From an uncultured Roseibium sp. (lineage in GTDB: Bacteria; Pseudomonadota; Alphaproteobacteria; Rhizobiales; Stappiaceae): a stretch of 64,000 nucleotides of DNA. Of this stretch, positions 59,401 through 64,000 are shown in pieces. The DNA is taken from contig NZ_CANMFD010000009.1 in the NCBI RefSeq assembly GCF_947496995.1, forward strand, positions 36,399-100,398, given 5' to 3'. The notes beneath the pieces were generated by a model. That model was not told where the DNA came from, did no database searches, and saw only the letters and a list, made by a program, of their open reading frames with translations. Position 1 is the first letter of the stretch. Every line of letters begins with the position of its first letter. Position numbers and translations under genes: made by a program.

Positions 59401-62400
59401 ACGATCCGTCAACCGTGACGCCCGTAACACCGCTGGTGTTCAGGATATCGCCAGCCTGCGCGTTGGTCAGATGGATGGTTGCCGACTGCAGCATGGTATT
59501 GTCGTCCGTGATCGTCGGACCGGCAGCGGCAACCGAAACGGCCGCATCGCCTTCGGTGTAGCTGGTCACAAAATCGGTCGAGGACACTTTCGCCAAATTT
59601 GTCACACTTACATTGTCGATATAGAAGTTTTCCGAGTTCTCCCAATTTCCCTGTGCCAGGAACCTGATTTGCGTGTGAGCGCCTATCTGGGCCGAGGATA
59701 ACCCGATGGAGAAGTTTCCGCCGGAATCTCCGCCAAGCGTGCCCAGAGTATCCCAACTACTGCCATTCCATGCCTGGATTTGAACGTTTTCGCCAGAATC
59801 CAGATCGTCACCGCGATAATCGAAGGAAAGAGTGGCCGTCGACATTCCGCTCAGGTCGATCGCACGCGAGATGCTTTCTCCACCATCGGTGCTGTCATCA
59901 AACCGAAGTCGTCCGCTCGATATACGGATGTCATTTTGGGGGCCGGGATCGTATTCGTTCCAGTTGCCATTCCAGCCGCTTCCACCGGAATAGTTGCCGG
60001 AAGAGAAGTCATCGAATGCTGTCGCACCCGCGGCGATATCGTTCAACGCCAGAACCGGAGCCGCGTTCAACGCCGTGACCGTGTCGGTCTGGGGGCTCTC
60101 GATGTTCTCGGAGAAGCCCTGGCCGTCCGTGTAGGCCACCTCGACGGTGATCTTGGCGCCGACATCATCGGCCACCAGATCGTAGGTCGTCCCCGTTGCC
60201 CCGACGATGTCGGCGCCGTCGCGCTGCCACTGGTAGGTGACACCCGAGGCCGCGCCGTCGGGATCGTCATCGCCAAAGTTCGCAGTGAGCGTGGAGCCTT
60301 CTGCGGCCGTGCCGGTGATCGTCACCGTCGCTTCGCCGTCGTCAACCGCGGAGACCGTGATGTTGACGGTCGCAATCGACTGATCCCCATCAGCATCCGT
60401 GATGGTGTAGGTGAAGCTGTCCGCACCGGCATAGCCACCATTCGGCGTGTAGGTGAAGGTGCCGTTATTGTTGTAACTGACGGACCCGTTCGATGCGCCC
60501 GATGCGACCGCAACATCGGTGCTCAGATCCACGCCATCCGCACCAGCCAAATCATTGGCGAAGACATCGATCAGCACCGCGGTGTCTTCAGCGGTCGCAG
60601 TCGTGTCATCGTTCGCAACCGGGCTGTCGTCGTCCACATTGATGGGCAGCGTGCCGTCGACGGTGTCACCGTCAAGGTCGGTGACGCGGTAAGTGACGTC
60701 GAAGGACACATTGTTCTCCGACGAGCCGTCGGGATGATCGATCGGCGCGAGCTGCTCCACCGTGTAATAGCCCGACGTCTCACCATCGAGGGTCACCGAC
60801 AGCACCGCAACCGCTACAGAACTCTGGATCTGGTAGATGGTCAGCAGCGTTCCGGCCGCGTTGACCCCATAGTAAAAACTCTCTTCCGCCGCGGTGGGCG
60901 TCGAGGTCAGGGTATCAACGCCCGTCAGCAGCACCGAGCCGGCGCCGTCAGCGCCGTACGCATGCGCCAGCGTCCCGGTCAGATCGGTATCCTGGGTCTC
61001 GTCCGGGGACGTGCCTTCCAGATCGGTGCCGACACCGGCATTGCCATCCGTACCGACATTCTCGTCGTCCAGCTGGACCATGGTGTTGGCCGTGCCGATG
61101 ATCGGCGTGTCGTCGTCGACATTGACCCAGAGATAGCTCTGTGCGGTGTCGCCGTCGCCGTCCTTCACTTCGTAGCGGAACTGGAAGGTGACTTCGTTCT
61201 CGTCATTGCCCGTGGGATGAGAGATCGGTGCTTCGTGGACGATGTCGAAGAAACCCGTCGACTGGTTGACATTCGCAGTGATGACCAGCTCGCCGCTCTG
61301 CTTGACCAGCAGTGTGGCGCCGCCGTTGGTCACCTCGAAGGTGAAGCCGAGGCCGGCCACCGTCGCGGAACTCGTATCGAGCCAGGAGATCGCGGCGCCG
61401 TCGGAATCCGCCCCGAACGAATGGTTCAGGAAGCCCGTCAGGTTGAGCGGGGCATCGGTCTTGTCGCCAGTGCCGCCCGGATTGCCGTCGGCGCCCGGAA
61501 CGCCCTCGTCGTCGAGCCAGACTGTGGTGCTCGGTGTGGCGGTCGGGCTGTCGTCGTCGACATTGACCCAGAGATAACTCTGTGCGGTGTCGCCGTCGCC
61601 GTCCTTCACCTCGTAGCGGAACTGGAAGGTGACTTCGTTCTCGTCATTGCCCGTGGGATGAGAGATCGGTGCTTCGTGGACGATGTCGAAGAAACCCGTC
61701 GACTGGTTGACATTCGCAGTGATGACCAGCTCGCCGCTCTGCTTGACCAGCAGTGTGGCGCCGCCGTTGGTCACCTCGAAGGTGAAGCCGAGGCCGGCCA
61801 CCGTCGCGGAACTCGTATCGAGCCAGGAGATCGCGGCGCCGTCGGAATCCGCCCCGAACGAATGGTTCAGGAAGCCCGTCAGGTTGAGCGGGGCATCAGT
61901 CTTGTCGCCAGTGCCGCCCGGATTGCCGTCGGCACCCGGAACGTCCTCGTCGTCGAGCCAGACTGTGGTGCTCGGTGTGGCGGTCGGGCTGTCGTCGTCG
62001 ACATTGACCCAGAGATAACTCTGCGCGGTGTCGCCGTCGCCGTCCTTCACCTCGTAGCGGAACTGGAAGGTGACTTCGTTCTCGTCATTGCCCGTGGGAT
62101 GAGAGATCGGTGCTTCGTGGACGATGTCGAAGAAACCCGTCGACTGGTTGACATTCGCGGTGATGACCAACTCGCCGTTCTGCTTGACCAGCAGTGTAGC
62201 GCCGCCGTTGGTCACCTCGAAGGTGAAGCCGAGGCCGGCCACTGTCGCGGAACTCGTATCGAGCCAGGAGATCGACGCGCCGTCGGAATCCGCCCCGAAC
62301 GAATGGTTCAGGAAGCCCGTCAAGTTGAGCGGGGCATCGGTCTTGTCGCCAGTACCGCCCGGATTGCCGTCGGCGCCCGGAACGTCCTCGTCGTCGAGCC

Positions 62401-64000
62401 AGACTGTGGTGCTCGGCGTCGCTGTCGGCGTATCGTCTCTGAGCCAGAGCAGGCGCTCGCCGACAACCGTATCGCCGTCACCATCAGTCACCGTGAACTG
62501 AAGGGTGAGTTTGGCGCTGCTGTCAGTCTCTGTGTGAAGCACATTGGCTTTCTGGGTGACCGTGTATGCCCCGGTAGCGCTGTTCATCGTGACTTCAGCC
62601 ACAACGACATCGCTGCCATTCTGCTCCTGAGAGATGATCAGCGTACCGTTGCTGTCGGTCGCAAAGCTGAAGCCGACAGCACTGCCGTCAGACGCCTGAC
62701 TTCCGTCAGCATCCCAGGCAACCGCCCCACTGTCGGCTGCGCCATCCGCTCCGACAGAAAAGTCAATCTTCCCGGACTTGTTCCACTGGTTGCCGGTATC
62801 ATTGCTGATGCCGTCTTCGAATGTGCCTTCTTTGCTGATGATGCGATCAGGATTGACGTTGAACGGACGGATGCTCGGCGTGTCGTCATCAAGGCGGAGC
62901 GTTACCGCGCCATCTGCTTCATCGCCGTCACCATCGGTGACCGTGAAGGCCAGCTTGAAGTCGGCGTTGTTCTCGTCGTTGAGATCATTGTCCTCATGCG
63001 CGAGAGCAGCATGGTGGATAACAGCATAGTCCCCGGTATTTTTATCGAGTGTGACCTCGACAATGAGAACATCCACCCCGTTCTGGCTCTGCCAAAGCTC
63101 AAGGGCACCATCCCCATTCAACCTGAACTCGACATCCGAAGCACCTTTCACCGTACCGCTGTCGTCTGTGTTCCAGGCAACCGTGCCGCCATCAGCCCCC
63201 GCAGAGAATTCAAGCGTGCCGGTCTTTTCAGTCTCAACGTCGTCGCCGCCCGGTGTACCGGCGCCAATGCCCTCGCCATCGCCGATTTCTGTCACCGATC
63301 CGTAAGGCGTGGTCTGGCCGTCCCAGAACTCGGCGCCAGCTTGGCCCGGGTTCCCGGAAAGCTCATCGTCATCGCTGACGATCAAGCGATCTTCGGTGAT
63401 AACCGCCGTATCGTCATCGATGATGAGGTCGATGGAGCCGTCGACGGTGTCGCCGTCGCCGTCGGTGACGGTGTAGCCGAGCACGAAGGTGGCGTCGTCC
63501 TCGACGTTGTTGCCGTTGTCGACGTGTAGAAGGTTGGCGACCTGAACGTAGCTGTAGGCGCCGGTGGCCTTGTTAAGGGTGACCTCGGCGACGGTGACCG
63601 GATTGGCCGGGTCGCCCTGGTCCTGCCTGATCACAAGTACGCTGGTGGTGACGCTGTCGACAACCTCGAAGGAGATGCTGGCAGGACCACCCTTGATGCC
63701 CAGGATACCGGCGCTGGTGACGTCGTTCCAGACGACCTCGCCGCCGTCGGCGCCGAAGGAGATCGGCAGAGACTTGCCGGACTGGTGGTACTCCTGGCTG
63801 TCGCTCGGGGTGCCGTCCACCGGATTGTCGCCGAAGCCCGGATTGCCGTTGAGGCCTGAAACGTCGTCGTCGTCGCTGATGATGCGGTAATCAGCCCGGC
63901 TATGGGGCTCGATGATCGGCGTGTCGTCCACGATGCGGATCGACAGGGTCACATCGAGGGTATCGTCATCTCCGTCGGTGGCCACCACCGTCAGGTTGAT
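56456..64000 (-). CDS. Giant type I secreted RTX/T1SS-143 repeat adhesin (5' end outside window)
   Basis: More than 2,510 residues; the frame stays open to base 64000, so the N-terminus is missing. In reading order: seven T1SS-143-like repeats (to about 60.7 kb), each starting near DDDTP and containing a SFGADG-like strand; a cadherin/VCBS unit (SPVANDDTTATAEDTAVLIDV); two Ig-like modules with an inserted lectin-like jelly-roll between them; hemolysin-type calcium repeats (GGAGNDIINGQEGTDSF, 58.2-58.6 kb); an aspartate-rich calcium-binding region (DLNGDGVDLS, DDNGDGVIDAND); and a final GGXGXD block (56.7-56.9 kb) before the secretion signal. Export through the adjacent T1SS is inferred. The N-terminal retention module with a di-alanine LapG site is expected beyond the window. 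Confidence 0.9.
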   Translation of the reverse strand: MNLTVVATDGDDDTLDVTLSIRIVDDTPIIEPHSRADYRIISDDDDVSGLNGNPGFGDNPVDGTPSDSQEYHQSGKSLPISFGADGGEVVWNDVTSAGILGIKGGPASISFEVVDSVTTSVLVIRQDQGDPANPVTVAEVTLNKATGAYSYVQVANLLHVDNGNNVEDDATFVLGYTVTDGDGDTVDGSIDLIIDDDTAVITEDRLIVSDDDELSGNPGQAGAEFWDGQTTPYGSVTEIGDGEGIGAGTPGGDDVETEKTGTLEFSAGADGGTVAWNTDDSGTVKGASDVEFRLNGDGALELWQSQNGVDVLIVEVTLDKNTGDYAVIHHAALAHEDNDLNDENNADFKLAFTVTDGDGDEADGAVTLRLDDDTPSIRPFNVNPDRIISKEGTFEDGISNDTGNQWNKSGKIDFSVGADGAADSGAVAWDADGSQASDGSAVGFSFATDSNGTLIISQEQNGSDVVVAEVTMNSATGAYTVTQKANVLHTETDSSAKLTLQFTVTDGDGDTVVGERLLWLRDDTPTATPSTTVWLDDEDVPGADGNPGGTGDKTDAPLNLTGFLNHSFGADSDGASISWLDTSSATVAGLGFTFEVTNGGATLLVKQNGELVITANVNQSTGFFDIVHEAPISHPTGNDENEVTFQFRYEVKDGDGDTAQSYLWVNVDDDSPTATPSTTVWLDDEDVPGADGNPGGTGDKTDAPLNLTGFLNHSFGADSDGAAISWLDTSSATVAGLGFTFEVTNGGATLLVKQSGELVITANVNQSTGFFDIVHEAPISHPTGNDENEVTFQFRYEVKDGDGDTAQSYLWVNVDDDSPTATPSTTVWLDDEGVPGADGNPGGTGDKTDAPLNLTGFLNHSFGADSDGAAISWLDTSSATVAGLGFTFEVTNGGATLLVKQSGELVITANVNQSTGFFDIVHEAPISHPTGNDENEVTFQFRYEVKDGDGDTAQSYLWVNVDDDTPIIGTANTMVQLDDENVGTDGNAGVGTDLEGTSPDETQDTDLTGTLAHAYGADGAGSVLLTGVDTLTSTPTAAEESFYYGVNAAGTLLTIYQIQSSVAVAVLSVTLDGETSGYYTVEQLAPIDHPDGSSENNVSFDVTYRVTDLDGDTVDGTLPINVDDDSPVANDDTTATAEDTAVLIDVFANDLAGADGVDLSTDVAVASGASNGSVSYNNNGTFTYTPNGGYAGADSFTYTITDADGDQSIATVNITVSAVDDGEATVTITGTAAEGSTLTANFGDDDPDGAASGVTYQWQRDGADIVGATGTTYDLVADDVGAKITVEVAYTDGQGFSENIESPQTDTVTALNAAPVLALNDIAAGATAFDDFSSGNYSGGSGWNGNWNEYDPGPQNDIRISSGRLRFDDSTDGGESISRAIDLSGMSTATLSFDYRGDDLDSGENVQIQAWNGSSWDTLGTLGGDSGGNFSIGLSSAQIGAHTQIRFLAQGNWENSENFYIDNVSVTNLAKVSSTDFVTSYTEGDAAVSVAAAGPTITDDNTMLQSATIHLTNAQAGDILNTSGVTGVTVDGSSTATSVVLTGNASLEVYQAAIQAITYANTNDDADTTTPRAVDVSVTDIGGLTSNTATAEITFLPVNDGNASIGITGTAKEGSTLTANFGDDDPDGAASGVTYQWQRGGADIDGATGSTYDLVSADVGARITVEVAYTDGQGFSENIESAQTDTVTPLNAAPTPVDDIVLKNFGNSAFNIPEWAFLLNDTDPEGDPLDVSGVSNVSSLDSVNHTAGSGPNGYVRIDGDSGFGLDGTFQYAASDGTTSTNATVRVVQDNNSITGTSDDEIFAGDNDGDTFAGGGGKDAFFAGGGNDTIRGDQDDHVFDGGSGNDTLEVGANFTSTSDAQIVRVETVELKSAATLDLSNQSEGFKILGSSGNDTIVGGAGNDIINGQEGTDSFTGNGGADQFRLVSDTGTKTIVDYTDGTDKIGFFDAGYTAFGSVNFSNTSGNSTGRTLNGSDFSIRSSFADIRYSDDYKVVRIDQSGLTTADIQGGSAYNNALNTYVIVFNDELGVGQIWFDTNWIGTLNRSLVATLSNITSLAQLQNITASDIVVYNSENDPIALDLNGDGVDLSATAAFDIDADGDLNQIGWAGPEDGLLVMDLDGSGKIEDGTEVFSEVFGGESFANSLEALASLDDNGDGVIDANDAAFGNIKVWQDANSDGVTQEGELLSLVERGIEAINLEADAVDRAENGNVVFAEGTYTRTDGGTGTYVGVSLGAANDDDADAEDTVRQSSGLAAGAALMVYAASTAEVAAGLTEVRVDGAPLHGDITIADDFTVTYTSMAGFEGSDAVGLELVFADGSIVNRTVELEVLAEEAPAGGSVPVNATEAPDTGDDSTGETTDSPAGDTPVATAEVTMSLITGDDGDNVLVGTDGDDILAGGLGADLLTGGAGADTFVLSSLAEADIITDYSFDEGDKLDIGSLLDGAFNGADESTLVRATERADGSVTIEVDIDGADAGHDWQAAATLLDHTSMGDTVRIVMDQDGTEVDIAVNVA
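58928..59195 (-). repeat. Ig-like module, copy 2
   Basis: Encodes GTAKEGSTLTANFGDDDPDG and onward; nearly the same protein as the segment at 60063-60330, differing at a few residues (for example QRGGADIDGATGS against QRDGADIVGATGT). Confidence 0.7.
60063..60330 (-). repeat. Ig-like module, copy 1
   Basis: Encodes GTAAEGSTLTANFGDDDPDG and onward; paired with 58928-59195. The two copies flank a unique inserted domain and other linker sequence. Confidence 0.7.
61110..62432 (-). repeat. Three tandem near-identical 441-base repeats
   Basis: Copies at about 61110-61550, 61551-61991 and 61992-62432, each encoding one 147-residue T1SS-143 unit beginning TPTATPSTTVWLDDE. Copies differ by only a handful of bases (for example DEDVPG against DEGVPG, KQNG against KQSG), which indicates recent duplication or gene conversion. 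Confidence 0.9.

Noticed and set aside
61110..62432. CRISPR-like array because of regular spacing
   Set aside because: The 441-base units are in frame, encode protein and have no unique spacers between short repeats.
59780..63529. A 1,249-codon open frame on the plus strand opposite the adhesin gene
   Set aside because: It mirrors the repeat structure of the minus-strand gene, has no recognisable domain of its own and follows from strong codon bias. The minus frame has clear RTX and T1SS-143 motifs.
1..64000. tRNA or rRNA genes
   Set aside because: No TPsiC-like GGTTCGAATCC arm with a matching cloverleaf and no rRNA-like stretch was seen; isolated GTTCGAAC strings lie inside coding genes.

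Overview
The window looks like chromosome of a GC-rich alphaproteobacterium, most likely a marine member of the Hyphomicrobiales (Roseibium/Labrenzia-like). This is inferred from family content (DUF2336, DUF3126, PAS_5-type protein, T1SS-143 repeats, LapG-like peptidases, CtrA-type TTAA-N7-TTAA boxes), not from a marker gene. No tRNA, rRNA, CRISPR array, insertion sequence or prophage was recognised. Both edges cut genes: the C-terminal part of NAD kinase on the left and a giant adhesin on the right, whose N-terminus lies beyond base 64000.

Layout. 1-7.7 kb: NAD kinase end, an HPt protein, a DUF2336 protein, a lytic transglycosylase, a flavin reductase/nitroreductase pair, an exported protein and an acyltransferase. 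7.8-14.6 kb, all minus strand: thrS, a RimK-like ATP-grasp ligase, a GNAT-C39 peptidase fusion and a B12-type radical SAM protein. 14.7-18.4 kb: yidD, a NifU-like scaffold, folE, hisI, a CBS pair protein and a rhomboid protease. 19-24 kb: PAS_5 protein, double-PilZ protein, an orphan LapG-like peptidase, gamma carbonic anhydrase and small membrane proteins. 24-38 kb: cysE, enoyl-CoA hydratase, two alpha/beta hydrolases, two LysR-controlled small loci, a CHCC zinc protein, an FAD monooxygenase, a CinA-like protein, gpt, an L,D-transpeptidase, sfsA and trkH. 38.9-42.4 kb: an EAL phosphodiesterase, a YopT-like cysteine protease and a MarR regulator.

42.5-47.2 kb is a complete three-gene operon for N-acetylglutaminylglutamine amide, an osmoprotectant dipeptide. 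A perfect MarR-type palindrome lies inside its promoter. 47.3-48.5 kb holds an isolated phnM.

49-64 kb is a Lap-like surface adhesion locus. It has a TolC-type outer-membrane channel, an ABC exporter with an inactive C39-like domain, an HlyD-type adaptor, a LapG-like periplasmic cysteine protease and a two-helix periplasmic sensor that lacks any output domain. These converge on a giant RTX/T1SS-143 repeat protein encoded on the opposite strand. A perfect CtrA box lies about 75 bases upstream of the secretion operon. The reading is that the giant protein is exported through the 49-54 kb machine and held or released at the surface by the LapG-like protease.

The least described parts are the GNAT-C39/ATP-grasp/radical SAM group (9.9-14.6 kb), the Lap-like locus with its truncated sensor, and the recurrent perfect CtrA boxes.
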